Origin: Natrinema salifodinae
GTDB taxonomy: Archaea > Halobacteriota > Halobacteria > Halobacteriales > Natrialbaceae
DNA length: 64,000 nt
NCBI RefSeq assembly: GCF_900110455.1
Contig: NZ_FOIS01000001.1
Location: 186,001-250,000, forward strand
Reading direction: 5' to 3'
Position 1 is the stretch's first letter, and each line of letters begins with the position of its first letter. Below, one piece after another: positions 43,410-53,441 of the stretch. A model generated the notes under the pieces. The model was not told where the DNA came from and ran no database searches. It saw only the letters and a program-made list of their open reading frames with translations. The position numbers and the translations under genes are program-made.

Positions 43410-44822
43410 CTACTCCGCCGTGCGGTCGGACCGGGCAGCCGTTTCCGCCCGTTCCAGGACGGCCCGAGTCGGGAGCGACGTTTCCCGTGCCACCGCTTCG
43501 GCGTCGTCGTACTCCGCGCTCACGTCGTAGACCCGGCCGTCGGAATCGCTCGCGATCTTGACCGTGACCTCGTACTCGTCGCCGTCGATCTCTACCGTGA
43601 CGGTCTCGAACTCCCGGTCGGCGATCCAGCGGTGGGTCACGCCCGCGTCCCGAACGCCCAGGGTGCCCGTCTCCTCGGCCAATCTTCGCGCGACGCGCTC
43701 GCGGTCCGCGGGTTTGCAGATGACCTTCACCAGGTGGCCCGGGCGGGACTTCTTCATCATCGCGGGGAGAATCGAAACGTCGCGCGCGCCCGCGTCCGCG
43801 AGAGTCTCCTGCAGACCGCCCAGCACTTCGGGCGTCGCGTCGTCGAGGTTGGTCTCGAGAACCGCGATGTCGTCTTTCGCGAGCGCGCCCTCGTCCTCGG
43901 TCGTGCCGACCATCGCGCGGAGGACGTTCGGGTGGGGATCGAGGTCGTACCCGCCCGCGCCGTACCCCGACCCCTCGAGCGAGAGCGTCGGAAGGGCATC
44001 GACGCCGTCGGCGACGTGGCCCAGGATCGCCGCGCCGGTGGGCGTGAGCAGTTCCGCATCGACGGGCCCGCCGCGCAGGGACCAGGCGGCCCGCTCGGCG
44101 ATTTCGACGACCGCGGGCGTGGGGACGGGGTACTCGCCGTGGCTCATCGAGACCGTGCCGCCGCCGGTCGACAGCGGCGTGGTCACAACTCGATCCGGAT
44201 CGAGGTCGTGGAGTAAGGCGGCGGCGCCGACCACGTCCGCGATCGCGTCGTCGGCACCGACCTCGTGGAAGTGAATCTCCTCGAGGGACTCGCCGTGGAC
44301 GCTGGCCTCGGCTTCGCCGAGCAGTTCGAAGATCGCGAGCGCGTCGCGTTCGACCGCGGGGTCGAGGGCCATGTCCTGAACGATCTCGCGGACCTCGAGA
44401 TAGCTGCGGTGGGGACCGTGGCCCTCGGCGTGGACGGCGTCTTCCCCCTGATGCTCGTGTTCGTGGTCGTGGTCGTGATCGTGAGTATGGTCGTGACCGT
44501 GGCTGTAGCCGTGGGCTCCGTGCTCGTGATCCGAATCGTCGTGCGCGTGCTCGTGCGAGTGGCCGTGGTCGTGCCCCTCGCAGGTCCCGTCGGCCGTTCC
44601 TTCGCCGCCCCCGCCGTCCTCGCCGTCCTCGTCGTCGGTCAGGAACACGTCGACCGTCGTCGCCGCAATGGCGCTCTTTTCGACCTCGTCGATCCGGTAC
44701 TCCACGTCGAGGGCGTCGGTCACGGGTTCGAGGGCCGCCGGATCGGCCCCGGCATCGAGGAGCGCGGCCAGGATCATGTCGCCGCTGGCGCCCATCCGAC
44801 CGTCGAAGGCGAGGAGTCGCAT
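43410..44822 (-). CDS. larC: Nickel-pincer cofactor biosynthesis protein LarC
   Basis: A 470-residue protein from MRLLAFDGRMGASGDMILAALLDAG, the LarC/TIGR00299 start. A 9-codon upstream extension is rejected. EIHFHEVGADDAIADVVGAA, STGGGTVSMSHGEYPVPTPA and the C-terminal LETNLDDATPEVLGGLQETL are family motifs. LarC inserts nickel into the pyridinium-dithiocarboxylate nucleotide of lactate racemase, using CTP. Residues about 95-145 are an extreme His/Asp/Glu-rich insertion (GHDHTHDHDHDHEHEHQ), a probable nickel store. larA, larB and larE are not in the window. Confidence 0.92.
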   Translation of the reverse strand: MRLLAFDGRMGASGDMILAALLDAGADPAALEPVTDALDVEYRIDEVEKSAIAATTVDVFLTDDEDGEDGGGGEGTADGTCEGHDHGHSHEHAHDDSDHEHGAHGYSHGHDHTHDHDHDHEHEHQGEDAVHAEGHGPHRSYLEVREIVQDMALDPAVERDALAIFELLGEAEASVHGESLEEIHFHEVGADDAIADVVGAAALLHDLDPDRVVTTPLSTGGGTVSMSHGEYPVPTPAVVEIAERAAWSLRGGPVDAELLTPTGAAILGHVADGVDALPTLSLEGSGYGAGGYDLDPHPNVLRAMVGTTEDEGALAKDDIAVLETNLDDATPEVLGGLQETLADAGARDVSILPAMMKKSRPGHLVKVICKPADRERVARRLAEETGTLGVRDAGVTHRWIADREFETVTVEIDGDEYEVTVKIASDSDGRVYDVSAEYDDAEAVARETSLPTRAVLERAETAARSDRTAE

Positions 44823-44959
44823 ACGAACGACCCGGAGCGGAAGACGCAAAAAGCCACCTCTCCTAGCCCACCCGGGCGAGACGCGATAGGATCAAAACCC
44901 ACCGAGGCCGGTACATCTTTGTAGCGTCCGGTCTCACCTACGTGTGATAGCTACTAGCA

Positions 44960-44990
44960 CAGGTCCCTGACCTGGGTTAGCAAAAAACCT
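44960..44990 (+). promoter_or_regulatory. Dyad and A-rich box upstream of cdc48
   Basis: CAGGTC-CCT-GACCTG (44960-44974) is a perfect 6-bp dyad, followed by TTAGCAAAAAACC at 44978-44989, a plausible promoter element about 60 bases before the cdc48 start. Stress-type control is conjecture. Confidence 0.3.
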
Positions 44991-45047
44991 ATCCGCTCAC
45001 GAATCGGAGTCAATCACATCGCCGTCCATCCCTGAAAGCATTCAATC

Positions 45048-47279
45048 ATGAACGAAGTCCAACTGGAGGTTGCGAAGGCGTACCCGAACGATTCGGGTCG
45101 TGGTATCGCCCGTCTCGACCCGGACACGCTGTTGCATCTGAAGCTCAGTCCGGGCGACATCATCGAGATCGAGGGTGCAGACACCACCGCCGCGAAGGTC
45201 TGGCGCGCAGACCGGCAGGACTGGAACACCGACACCGTCCGCATCGACGGCTTCACCCGACAGAACGCCGACGTCGGCATCGGCGAACGCGTCACCATCC
45301 GCAAGGCCGAAGCGACGAAAGCCGACAAGCTGGTGCTGGCCCCGCCGGAGGAGGCGTCGGTTCAGTTCGGCTCCGACGCCGCCGGCATGGTGAAACGCCA
45401 GATCCTGAAGCGCCCGGTCGTCGGCCGCGACATCGTCCCCGTCATGTCCTCGACGAACCACCCGTTCATGCGGTCGCCCGGCCAGGCGATCCCGCTGATC
45501 GCCGTCGAGACCGAGCCCGAGGGGGTCGTCCTGATCACCGAGGATACCGACGTCGAACTCCGCGAGGAGCCGATCTCGGGCTTCGAGAAGACCGGGGGCG
45601 GCATCACCTACGAGGACATCGGCGGCCTGCAAAACGAGATCCAGCGGGTCCGGGAGATGGTCGAACTCCCGATGAAGCACCCGCAGATCTTCAAGAAGCT
45701 CGGCATCGAGCCGCCACAGGGCGTCTTGCTGCACGGCCCGCCGGGCACCGGGAAGACGCTGCTCGCGAAGGCCGTCGCCAACGAGACCTCCGCCAGTTTC
45801 TTCTCTATCGCCGGACCGGAGATCATCTCGAAGTACTACGGCGAATCCGAACAGCAGTTACGCGAGATCTTCGAGGACGCCACCGAGGAGTCGCCCTCGA
45901 TCATCTTCATCGACGAACTCGACTCGATCGCCCCCAAGCGGGAGGACGTCACCGGCGAGGTCGAGCGCCGCGTCGTCGCCCAACTGCTGACCATGATGGA
46001 CGGCCTCGAGTCGCGCGGTCAGGTCATCGTCATCGCGGCGACCAACCGCGTCGACTCGGTCGACCCCGCGCTGCGTCGCCCCGGTCGGTTCGACCGCGAG
46101 ATCGAGATCGGCGTCCCCGACGAGACGGGCCGCGAGGAGATCCTCCAGATCCACACCCGCGGCATGCCCCTCTCGGACGACGTCAACCTCGGCCACCTGG
46201 CCGACGAGACCCACGGCTTCGTCGGCGCCGACATCGAGAGTCTGACGAAGGAGGCCGCGATGAAGGCGCTCCGACGCTACTTGCCGGAGATCGATCTCGA
46301 CGAGGAGGACATCCCGCCGAGCCTGATCGACCGGATGATCGTCAAGCGCGAGGACTTCCGCGGCGCCTTGAACGAGGTCGAACCCTCGGCGATGCGGGAG
46401 GTGCTGGTCGAACTCCCGAAAATCTCCTGGGACGACGTCGGCGGCCTGCAAGATGCCAAAGACCAGGTCAAGGAGTCCGTCGAGTGGCCGCTGTCGAACC
46501 CCGAACGGTTCGACCGGCTCGGCATCGATCCGCCGGCCGGCGTCCTCCTGTACGGCCCGCCCGGCACCGGGAAGACGCTGATGGCCAAGGCCGTCGCCAA
46601 CGAGACCAACGCCAACTTCATCTCCGTGCGCGGCCCGCAACTGCTCTCGAAGTGGGTCGGCGAATCGGAGAAGGCCATCCGCCAGACCTTCCGCAAGGCC
46701 CGCCAGGTCTCGCCGACGGTCATCTTCTTCGACGAGCTCGACGCGCTCGCGCCGGGCCGCGGCGGTGAAGTCGGCTCGAACGTCTCCGAGCGGGTCGTCA
46801 ACCAGCTCCTGACCGAACTCGACGGGCTCGAGGAGATGGAGAACGTGATGGTCATCGGCGCGACCAACCGGCCGGACATGATCGACCCCGCGCTCTTGCG
46901 CTCCGGCCGGTTCGACCGCCTGGTCATGATCGGCGAGCCCGACGTCGAGGGCCGCGAGCGGATCCTCGATATCCACACCCAGGACACGCCGCTGGCCGCG
47001 GACGTCACGCTGCGCGAGATCGCCGAGATCACCGACGGCTACGTCGGCAGCGACCTCGAGTCGATCGCCCGCGAGGCGGCCATCGAGGCCCTGCGCGAGG
47101 ACGAGGAGGCCGACGTCGTCGAGATGCGCCACTTCCGCCAGGCCATGGAGAACGTCCGCCCGACGATCACGGACGACATCCTCGACTACTACGAGCAGAT
47201 CGAAGAGGAGTTCCGCGGCGGCGCCAGCGGCGGGCCGGACCCGACCGGCCGCCGCGGCAGCCGGATCGGCTTCCAGTAG
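45048..47279 (+). CDS. Cdc48/p97/VAT AAA+ ATPase, paralog A
   Basis: A 743-residue protein starting [24 protein letters not shown], the Cdc48 double-psi barrel N-domain (to about 180). D1 has [13 protein letters not shown] and [15 protein letters not shown]2 has [13 protein letters not shown] and [14 protein letters not shown], with arginine-finger segments such as [10 protein letters not shown]. It is the standard archaeal unfoldase that feeds the proteasome, acting as a cytoplasmic hexamer. The C-terminal tail is short and G/R-rich. It is convergent with paralog B at 47490. Confidence 0.96.
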   Translation: MNEVQLEVAKAYPNDSGRGIARLDPDTLLHLKLSPGDIIEIEGADTTAAKVWRADRQDWNTDTVRIDGFTRQNADVGIGERVTIRKAEATKADKLVLAPPEEASVQFGSDAAGMVKRQILKRPVVGRDIVPVMSSTNHPFMRSPGQAIPLIAVETEPEGVVLITEDTDVELREEPISGFEKTGGGITYEDIGGLQNEIQRVREMVELPMKHPQIFKKLGIEPPQGVLLHGPPGTGKTLLAKAVANETSASFFSIAGPEIISKYYGESEQQLREIFEDATEESPSIIFIDELDSIAPKREDVTGEVERRVVAQLLTMMDGLESRGQVIVIAATNRVDSVDPALRRPGRFDREIEIGVPDETGREEILQIHTRGMPLSDDVNLGHLADETHGFVGADIESLTKEAAMKALRRYLPEIDLDEEDIPPSLIDRMIVKREDFRGALNEVEPSAMREVLVELPKISWDDVGGLQDAKDQVKESVEWPLSNPERFDRLGIDPPAGVLLYGPPGTGKTLMAKAVANETNANFISVRGPQLLSKWVGESEKAIRQTFRKARQVSPTVIFFDELDALAPGRGGEVGSNVSERVVNQLLTELDGLEEMENVMVIGATNRPDMIDPALLRSGRFDRLVMIGEPDVEGRERILDIHTQDTPLAADVTLREIAEITDGYVGSDLESIAREAAIEALREDEEADVVEMRHFRQAMENVRPTITDDILDYYEQIEEEFRGGASGGPDPTGRRGSRIGFQ

Positions 47280-47317
47280 CCGCGATCGTCACGTTCGATT
47301 GAGCATGCGGATCAGCT

Positions 47318-47461
47318 CTATTTTTCGTCGCCGAACGCATCCCGGACGTTTTCGGAAGTAGAATTAGCAGTAGCTTGAGCGACCACGTCCCGATATTCGC
47401 TGACAGCTTCACTATCGGGATGAACGTGCCCATGAAGATTCTTGCGGACCGCGAGATCGGA
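47318..47461 (-). pseudogene. C-terminal remnant of an unknown gene
   Basis: Between the two cdc48 genes, the minus strand reads VRKNLHGHVHPDSEAVSEYRD ... STSENVRDAFGDEK before a TAG at 47318-47320. The composition is haloarchaeal and coding-like. An in-frame TGA lies only 47 codons upstream (47462-47464) and no start is present, so this looks like the 3' end of a deleted gene. The family is not recognised. Confidence 0.4.
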
Positions 47462-47489
47462 TCACTCAGTCGAATTCGGTGCATCCGAA

Positions 47490-49781
47490 CTATCTCGTGT
47501 CCGTATTCTCTCGAGCCGCATCGAAGTGACGTCGCTCGATGCTGACCTCGTCGGCCTGTTCGTTCGCCGTCTCGGGGCCGTGCTCGGCGGCGACCTCGCG
47601 GATCGCCCACATCGAGGCGTCCCTGACCAGGGCCTCGATGTCCGCGCCCGTGTACCCCTCGAGTTCGGCCGCGAGGGTGTCGATATCGACGTCGTCGGCG
47701 AGCGGTTTGCCGTCGGCGTGGACCGCGAGAATCTTCTCCCGCGCCTCGCGGTCGGGTTCGTCGACGAAGACGTGGGTGTCGAGCCGCCCTGGTCGCAACA
47801 GTGCGGGGTCGATGTGGTCCTTCCGGTTGGTCGCGGCCAGGACGACCAGGTTGGGATTCTCCCGCATCCCGTCAAGTTCGGTCAGCAGCTGGGAGACGAC
47901 CCGCTCGGTGACCTCGTGGCCCTCGCCGCGGGCGGCCGTGATCGCGTCGATCTCGTCGAAGAAGACGATCGACGGGGCCGCCTGGCGGGCGCGCTCGAAG
48001 ACCTCCCGAATCGCCTTCTCGCTCTCGCCGACGTAGCGGTCGACGATCTCGGGGCCGTCGACGCGGACGAAGTTGACGTCCGTTTCGCCCGCGAGTGCGC
48101 GTGCGAGCAGCGTCTTCCCGGTTCCCGGGGGGCCGTACAGGAGGACACCGGAGGGCGGCGCGGTGTTGGTCTCCTCGAAGAGCCGATCGTAGGTGAGGGG
48201 CCACTCGACCGATTCCCGGAGCGTCTGTTTCGCGTCGTCTAAGCCGCCGACGTCGGAGAAGTCGGTGGACGGCGACTCGGCGACGTACTCGCGCATGGCC
48301 GAGGGTTCGACGGACGCGAGCGCGGCGTCGAAGTGGGTCTTTCGCACTGTCGGCTCGCGGTTCCATTCGCGGCGCTCGTCGGCGTCGGTCGGCCGATCGC
48401 GGATGGCGGCCATCGCGGCCTCGCTCGCGACGGCGTCCAGATCCGCGCCGACGAAGCCGTGGGTTCGCCGCGCGATCGCGTCGACGTCGACGTCGTCGGC
48501 CAGCGGCATGCCGCGGGTATGGACTTCGAGGATCTCCCGGCGGCCCTCCTTGTCGGGGACGCCGATCTGGATCTCGCGATCGAAGCGGCCGCCTCGGCGG
48601 AGCGCGGGATCGATGGCATCGACGCGGTTGGTCGCGCCGATGACGATCACCTCGCCGCGGGCGTCGAGGCCGTCCATCAGGGTCAGCAGTTGGCCGACGA
48701 TCCGGTTTTCGGCGTCGCCCTCGTCGTCGCGCGTGCCGGCGATCGAGTCGATCTCGTCAAAGAAGATGATCGTCGGCGCCTCCTCGCGGGCTTTCTCGAA
48801 GGTTCGCCGGAGCTGCTCCTCCGACTCGCCTTTATACTTCGACATGATCTCCGGACCGGAGATCGTCTCGAAGCGAGCGTCGACCTCGTTGGCGACCGCG
48901 CGCGCGATCAGCGTCTTCCCGGTCCCCGGCGGCCCGTACAGCAACACGCCGGAGGGAGGTTCGACGCCGAGTCGCCGGAACAGGTCCGGCTCCGAGAGGG
49001 GGAGTTCGATCATCTCCCGGACGAGTTCGAGTTCCTCGTCCAGGCCGCCGATGTCCTCGTAGGTGATGCCGGAGCTCGGGGCCGGCTCCTCGGCCGTTCC
49101 CGTGGGTCCGACACCGGAGCCGGAACCGGCACTGGAACCGGATTCGGCGTCCGGTCCGCCCACCCCCGTCGAGCCACCGCCGCGATCACTGGACCCGGCT
49201 CCGGCTCCGGTTCCCGCTCCCCCCTCGCTTCGCGAACTCGCCTGGCCGCCCGCTCCCCCCGTCCCCCCGGCATCGACGATCCGGATCGTCGTCGCGCTCG
49301 TGATGCGGACGTCGCCGTCGGGGTCCGTGTCGGTGACCCGGAACGGCTGGTGGTCGAACCCCTCGATCCGGACCTGTTCGCCGGCCCGCACTGGTCGGTT
49401 GCGCAGCTTCTCGGTCGCCTCGCGCTCGGCCGCCTGGCGCTGTTGCTCGGCGAGGCTCGGCGGTGCGACCAGCGTGACCCGGTCGGCGTCGCTGATGGTG
49501 GATTTGTCCTTCGCGCGGACGGTGACCGCGTCGCCGACGTGGACGCCGGCGTTCGCGCGGGTGTCCCCGTCGATCTGGACGGCGTCGTCCGGGATCGAGG
49601 GATCGGCGGGCCACATCTTGGCGACGGTCGTCTCTGCGCCCTCGATCACGACGGCGTCGCCGCTCAGGATGCCGAGTTGGCGCCGCGCTGGCTCGGGGAT
49701 CCGCGCGACGCCCCGACCCGCGTCTCCCTTTTCGGCAGCACGCACCGACAGCGTCACGCCGTCCGATTCCGACGAACTCAT
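47490..49781 (-). CDS. Cdc48-type AAA+ ATPase, paralog B with Gly/Ser linker
   Basis: A 763-residue protein starting [24 protein letters not shown]. It has a Cdc48 N-domain ([23 protein letters not shown]). A linker of about 60 residues, rich in G, S and P, between the N-domain and D1 (about residues 170-235) is absent from paralog A. D1 has [13 protein letters not shown] and [15 protein letters not shown]2 has [13 protein letters not shown] and [15 protein letters not shown]. Both ATPase sites are intact. The long flexible linker would loosen the N-domain, so substrate choice may differ from paralog A. Confidence 0.93.
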   Translation of the reverse strand: MSSSESDGVTLSVRAAEKGDAGRGVARIPEPARRQLGILSGDAVVIEGAETTVAKMWPADPSIPDDAVQIDGDTRANAGVHVGDAVTVRAKDKSTISDADRVTLVAPPSLAEQQRQAAEREATEKLRNRPVRAGEQVRIEGFDHQPFRVTDTDPDGDVRITSATTIRIVDAGGTGGAGGQASSRSEGGAGTGAGAGSSDRGGGSTGVGGPDAESGSSAGSGSGVGPTGTAEEPAPSSGITYEDIGGLDEELELVREMIELPLSEPDLFRRLGVEPPSGVLLYGPPGTGKTLIARAVANEVDARFETISGPEIMSKYKGESEEQLRRTFEKAREEAPTIIFFDEIDSIAGTRDDEGDAENRIVGQLLTLMDGLDARGEVIVIGATNRVDAIDPALRRGGRFDREIQIGVPDKEGRREILEVHTRGMPLADDVDVDAIARRTHGFVGADLDAVASEAAMAAIRDRPTDADERREWNREPTVRKTHFDAALASVEPSAMREYVAESPSTDFSDVGGLDDAKQTLRESVEWPLTYDRLFEETNTAPPSGVLLYGPPGTGKTLLARALAGETDVNFVRVDGPEIVDRYVGESEKAIREVFERARQAAPSIVFFDEIDAITAARGEGHEVTERVVSQLLTELDGMRENPNLVVLAATNRKDHIDPALLRPGRLDTHVFVDEPDREAREKILAVHADGKPLADDVDIDTLAAELEGYTGADIEALVRDASMWAIREVAAEHGPETANEQADEVSIERRHFDAARENTDTR

Positions 49782-49847
49782 ACCCGTTCCTTTCGCGCCA
49801 GTCGCCTTGAGAATTGTCCCGTCGAGTCCCGCATCGAGTCACGCGAC

Positions 49848-50486
49848 TCAGAGGGCGTTCGCGAGGAGTCGATCGATGCCGCGGCGGATCCGTTCGGACG
49901 CCGACGGCGCCGAAATTCCCAGTTCGTCGGCGACCACCTCGGTCGAGGCCTCGCGCGGGACCGCGAAGTACCCCGCCTCGCGAGCCGCGATCAGGGCCTC
50001 GTACTGCTTGCAGGTGAGTCCGAACGGCGGGTCGTCGGACGACGGGTCGCGGGTGAGCCGTTCGAGTTTGAACGACGCGCCGCGGTCGGTACAGAACGCG
50101 CGGTACGACGCGAGCGCCTCCCGGTCCGGAAACCGCGCCCGCCCCCACCAGCCGTCGACGGTGACGATTCCGCTCAGGGGCGTCGCTCCCAGTTCGACGT
50201 ACGTCCGGTAGATCGGCAGCGGCGGATCGCGGAGTCCGATCCGGTACAGCGCGTCGCCGTCGCCGTTGGCGTCGTCGACCGTCGCGTACGTCTCGACCGT
50301 TGGATCAGCCGCCAACGCCTCGTCGAACCCGTCGGGCTCCTCGAGCGCTCGACAGAGGACGATCGGCCGATCCGGATCGACGACCAGAATCCGTTCGATA
50401 GCGAGCGTCGTCTCCGGAACCGCCGCCACGGTGTCCGTTAGCGGCAGCTCCGTCGATTGCAGTCGGAACTCCGCGATGATGGCCAT
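49848..50486 (-). CDS. HTH-10 (bacterio-opsin activator-like) regulator
   Basis: A 212-residue protein starting MAIIAEFRLQSTELPLTDT, the usual start of short Bat-like regulators. An N-terminal alpha/beta sensor half is followed by LTCKQYEALIAAREAGYFAVPREAST and the HTH VVADELGISAPSASERIRRGIDRLL, which is the HTH-10 domain of haloarchaeal Bat-type transcription factors. The signal is unknown. It is divergent from the R2lox gene, with only about 85 bases between starts, and probably regulates it. Confidence 0.88.
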   Translation of the reverse strand: MAIIAEFRLQSTELPLTDTVAAVPETTLAIERILVVDPDRPIVLCRALEEPDGFDEALAADPTVETYATVDDANGDGDALYRIGLRDPPLPIYRTYVELGATPLSGIVTVDGWWGRARFPDREALASYRAFCTDRGASFKLERLTRDPSSDDPPFGLTCKQYEALIAAREAGYFAVPREASTEVVADELGISAPSASERIRRGIDRLLANAL

Positions 50487-50572
50487 GGGTAGATTTCACC
50501 TCGAATGTACTTAAACACCCTAACGCATGAGAGACAGGCACATCGGCACACGTCGCATACGTCCGGGTGACC

Positions 50573-51475
50573 ATGGGAACCGATGGCCAGCCCGCGATGC
50601 AACTCGACTCGACGGCGCGTCCGTACCGATACTACCGCAACGCGGTCGAGAAACACTGGGATCCCCACGAGATCGACCTCGAGGCGGACCGCGACGGCGT
50701 CGCCGACCTCCCGGACCCAGCGTTCGAGGGGCTCAAGCGCTCGCTCGCGCTGTTCGGCGCCGGCGAGGAGTCAGTGACCGAGGACCTCGCGCCGCTTTCG
50801 GTCGTCCTCGACGACATCGCCGACCAGCTGTTCATCACGACGCAACTGTACGAGGAATCGAAGCACACCGACTTCTTCGACCGGTACTGGCGCGCGGTGA
50901 TCCACCCCGAAGCGGACCGGCGCGGCCAGGCGCGCTCGTCGCCGACCGACGAGCGGTGGTTCAACGAACCGTACGACGAACTGTTCGCGCGCAACGAGCG
51001 CGCGATGGCGCGGCTCCTCGAGGCCGACACCCCGGCGAACCGCGCGCGAGCCCACTGTCACTACCACCTGACGATCGAGGGGATCCTCGCCCAGACCGGC
51101 TACTACGGGCTCACCCTCGCGTACGGCGAGGATGAACCGGACTTGCCCAATCTGCCGGGCCTGGTCGAGGGACTCAAACTGATCCGCAGCGACGAGGGCC
51201 GCCACGTCGGCTTCGGCATGGCGAAACTCAAGTCGCTCGTGATGGCCGACGAGGTCGATCCCGACCTCCTCCGCGAGACGGTCGACGACCTGGTCCCGCT
51301 CGTCCAAGAGAGCCTGACCGGCGACGACGGTGCCAGTACCGAGGAGGGGCCCGGCCCGAGCCCGTCCGACCTGACCGGGTATGCAGCCGCGAAACACGAA
51401 CAGCGAATGCGACAGATCACCACCGCGAGCGAGAAGATTCCGGACGTCGAGGAGCTAACCGAACTCGACGCGTAG
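50573..51475 (+). CDS. R2-like ligand-binding oxidase (R2lox) or RNR R2-like protein
   Basis: A 300-residue ferritin-like di-metal protein from MGTDGQPAMQLDS. A GTG two codons upstream is possible. Metal ligands are Glu66 (GEESV), Glu95 and His98 (YEESKH), the Glu of HYHLTIEGILAQ, and Glu/His of DEGRHVGFG. A Val two residues after the first Glu and a Tyr five residues before the third Glu match the Val-Tyr pair that R2lox enzymes crosslink beside an Mn/Fe site. This argues for an oxidase rather than a true ribonucleotide reductase subunit. No R1 gene is adjacent. Confidence 0.78.
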   Translation: MGTDGQPAMQLDSTARPYRYYRNAVEKHWDPHEIDLEADRDGVADLPDPAFEGLKRSLALFGAGEESVTEDLAPLSVVLDDIADQLFITTQLYEESKHTDFFDRYWRAVIHPEADRRGQARSSPTDERWFNEPYDELFARNERAMARLLEADTPANRARAHCHYHLTIEGILAQTGYYGLTLAYGEDEPDLPNLPGLVEGLKLIRSDEGRHVGFGMAKLKSLVMADEVDPDLLRETVDDLVPLVQESLTGDDGASTEEGPGPSPSDLTGYAAAKHEQRMRQITTASEKIPDVEELTELDA

Positions 51476-51536
51476 CGACGGCGTACCGTCGCTCACCGGA
51501 GAAACGCCTTTTGTCGTTCGTGTCCGATTCACTACT

Positions 51537-51671
51537 ATGGTCGTCCAAACCGAGCGCGACGACGCCACCTGGTACGAGTGCGAGACCTGCGGGCTGCTCT
51601 TCGACGAGCAGTCGGACGCGAGCGAGCACGAAAAGCGGTGCGACGGCTCCGATCCGACCTACATTCAGTAA
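51537..51671 (+). CDS. Small zinc-finger protein (44 aa)
   Basis: MVVQTERDDATWYECETCG leads into a zinc site: C-E-T-C, then H-E-K-R-C (SEHEKRCDGSDP). The four ligands (C, C, H, C) fit one zinc ion. Small zinc-finger proteins like this are common in haloarchaea and mostly uncharacterised. The gene lies 62 bases after the R2lox stop on the same strand. Confidence 0.75.
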   Translation: MVVQTERDDATWYECETCGLLFDEQSDASEHEKRCDGSDPTYIQ

Positions 51672-51689
51672 CGGGATTCGCCCGGCCGA

Positions 51690-51935
51690 TCACCCGAGTC
51701 GCTCGCGGTGCTCGGCTGCGAGGTCGCGCGCCTGGTCGAGCGTGTGGGTCTCCGACCAGCGAACGCGGTCGCCGTCGCCGTAGGCCAGCGCACTTTTGAG
51801 TTCGTCACGGAGGACGCCGTGGTCGACCGCGACCACCGTCCCCGACTCGTCGCCCAGTTCGTAGACGCCTGGCCGGTCCGGAGCGGCGGCGATTGCGTCC
51901 CGGTCGAGGTCGCGCCAGGGCTTTTGGAGGGGCAT
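51690..51935 (-). CDS. Small haloarchaeal protein, GIY-YIG-like remnant fold
   Basis: An 81-residue protein: PWRDLDRDAIAAAPDRPGVYELGDESGTVVAVDHGVLRDELKSAL, then THTLDQARDLAAEHRERL. The PGVYEL segment and overall length resemble a degenerate GIY-YIG domain, but the second Tyr motif and catalytic Arg/Glu are not evident. It is likely a conserved non-nuclease domain. Its start overlaps the stop of the DUF5796-like gene by one base, so they form an operon. Confidence 0.65.
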   Translation of the reverse strand: MPLQKPWRDLDRDAIAAAPDRPGVYELGDESGTVVAVDHGVLRDELKSALAYGDGDRVRWSETHTLDQARDLAAEHRERLG

Positions 51936-52423
51936 CAGACTCCCTCGGCGTCCTCGGAGTCGCCTGCGCCGGTTTCGTCACCGGCGCCGGCGTCGCGGTC
52001 GCGCTCGACGAGTTCGTAGGCGTGCTCGCTCAGTTCGTCCTCGGCGAAGACGAACACGCGCCCGTCGACGACCGAGAGGTCCGCCTCGACGCGGATCGAA
52101 TAGGCCTCGGTCGCGACGGTGACGCCGGGGAACAGCTCCTCCTCGTCGTTGCGCTCGAGCATCACCCGTCCGACGCCGGTCGTCTCGAGGATGTCGTCGT
52201 GGGTGTTCCGGTCGTTGACGTAGGTCATGACGCCCTCGACGCCGTCGGGGTCGGTGACCAGGACGTGGACCTCCTTGCCTGGCGGGGTCGCTACCGACTC
52301 CTCGACGGGTTTCGGCGGGCCGTGATAGAAGACCTCCCGTCCGTCGAGGTACTGGACGACGACGCCACCGTCGACGAGATCGACGCCGATCGTGCTGGGG
52401 GCGACGTTGTTGCGCGCGCTCAT
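51935..52423 (-). CDS. DUF5796-like haloarchaeal protein
   Basis: A 162-residue protein starting MSARNNVAPSTIGVDLVDGGVVVQYLDGREVFYHGPP. It is beta-rich with VHVLVTDPDGVEGVMTYVNDRNTHDDILETTGVGRVML and a D/A/G-rich C-terminal tail. I recognise it as a haloarchaea-restricted family with no assigned function. It is first in a two-gene minus-strand operon and divergent from shikimate kinase. Confidence 0.78.
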   Translation of the reverse strand: MSARNNVAPSTIGVDLVDGGVVVQYLDGREVFYHGPPKPVEESVATPPGKEVHVLVTDPDGVEGVMTYVNDRNTHDDILETTGVGRVMLERNDEEELFPGVTVATEAYSIRVEADLSVVDGRVFVFAEDELSEHAYELVERDRDAGAGDETGAGDSEDAEGV

Positions 52424-52562
52424 TGCCCGGCAGTTCGGTCGGATCGGGGAAAAGGGGTGCGTTCTCCCAACGGTCGCACGCCGCGGGGTGGGATTCGGAC
52501 GACCCGTGTCGACGAGTTGCGCGGATCGTCAGCCGTAAGTAGCCGGTCTGAGAGTATTCGGT

Positions 52563-53441
52563 ATGGACGGCCGTGCTGTCGCCCCCGCAGCCGGGACGGT
52601 GCTCAACGCGCTCGCGACCGGCACCGGGTCGGCGTTTGCGATCGACCTCGAGACGACGGCGACCGTCGAGCTCACCGACGACGGCGAGGTCGTCGGTGAG
52701 GTCGCCGGCCAGCCCGAGGCCGACACGACGCTCGTCGAGCGCTGTGCCGAACTGACGATCGACGAGTACGCCGACACGGCCGGGTTGGATGAGCCCGATG
52801 TAGGCGCTCGTATCGAGACCGAAAGCGAGGTTCCGATGGCCTCGGGACTGAAGAGTTCCAGCGCCGCGGCCAACGCGACCGTACTCGCGACGCTCGACGC
52901 CCTCGAGGTCGCCGACGCGGTCGAACGAATCGAAGCCTGTCGGCTCGGCGTGCGGGCTGCCCGCGATGCCGGCGTGACGGTGACCGGCGCGTTCGACGAC
53001 GCCAGCGCGAGCATGCTCGGCGGCGTGACGGTAACCGACAACACGAGCGACACGTTGCTCGCCCGTGAGGAAATCGACTGGCAGGCGCTGGTTTACACGC
53101 CCCCGGAACGGTCCTACAGCGCCGACGCCGACGTCTCAGCCTGCGAACGCATCGCGCCGATGGCCGATCTCGTCGAAGAACTCGCGCTCGACGGCCGCTA
53201 CGGCGAGGCCATGACCGTCAACGGTTTCGTCTTCTGTGGCGCGCTGGGATTCCCGACGGGTCCGATGATCGACGCCCTCCCCGACGTGACCGGCGTTTCG
53301 CTGTCCGGAACCGGGCCGAGCTACGTCGCCGTCGGGGAGCGGGAGACCCTCGAGACGGTGCGAGACCGGTGGGACGAACGCGACGGAACGACACGATTAC
53401 TGCGGACGCGAACGGACGGTACACGAACGACCAGACCATGA
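52563..53441 (+). CDS. aroK: Shikimate kinase, archaeal GHMP type
   Basis: A 292-residue GHMP kinase: MDGRAVAPAAGTVLNALATGTGSAFAIDLETTATVEL, then VPMASGLKSSSAAANA as the phosphate-binding GLxSS loop, and SLSGTGPSYVAVG as motif 3. Archaea use this unrelated enzyme instead of bacterial AroK to phosphorylate shikimate. It overlaps chorismate mutase (ATGA), which gives a shikimate/aromatic operon. Confidence 0.94.
   Translation: MDGRAVAPAAGTVLNALATGTGSAFAIDLETTATVELTDDGEVVGEVAGQPEADTTLVERCAELTIDEYADTAGLDEPDVGARIETESEVPMASGLKSSSAAANATVLATLDALEVADAVERIEACRLGVRAARDAGVTVTGAFDDASASMLGGVTVTDNTSDTLLAREEIDWQALVYTPPERSYSADADVSACERIAPMADLVEELALDGRYGEAMTVNGFVFCGALGFPTGPMIDALPDVTGVSLSGTGPSYVAVGERETLETVRDRWDERDGTTRLLRTRTDGTRTTRP

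Noticed and set aside
48333-50441. A 702-codon plus-strand open frame
   Set aside because: It lies antisense to Cdc48 paralog B and the HTH-10 gene. The composition is Arg/Asp/Val shadow type with no domains.
50573-51475. Class I ribonucleotide reductase small subunit
   Set aside because: The Val and Tyr of the R2lox crosslink are in place and no large subunit is adjacent. R2lox is the better reading, though not proven.
51690-51935. Active GIY-YIG nuclease
   Set aside because: Only the first part of the fold is recognisable, and the catalytic Arg and Glu are not evident in 81 residues.
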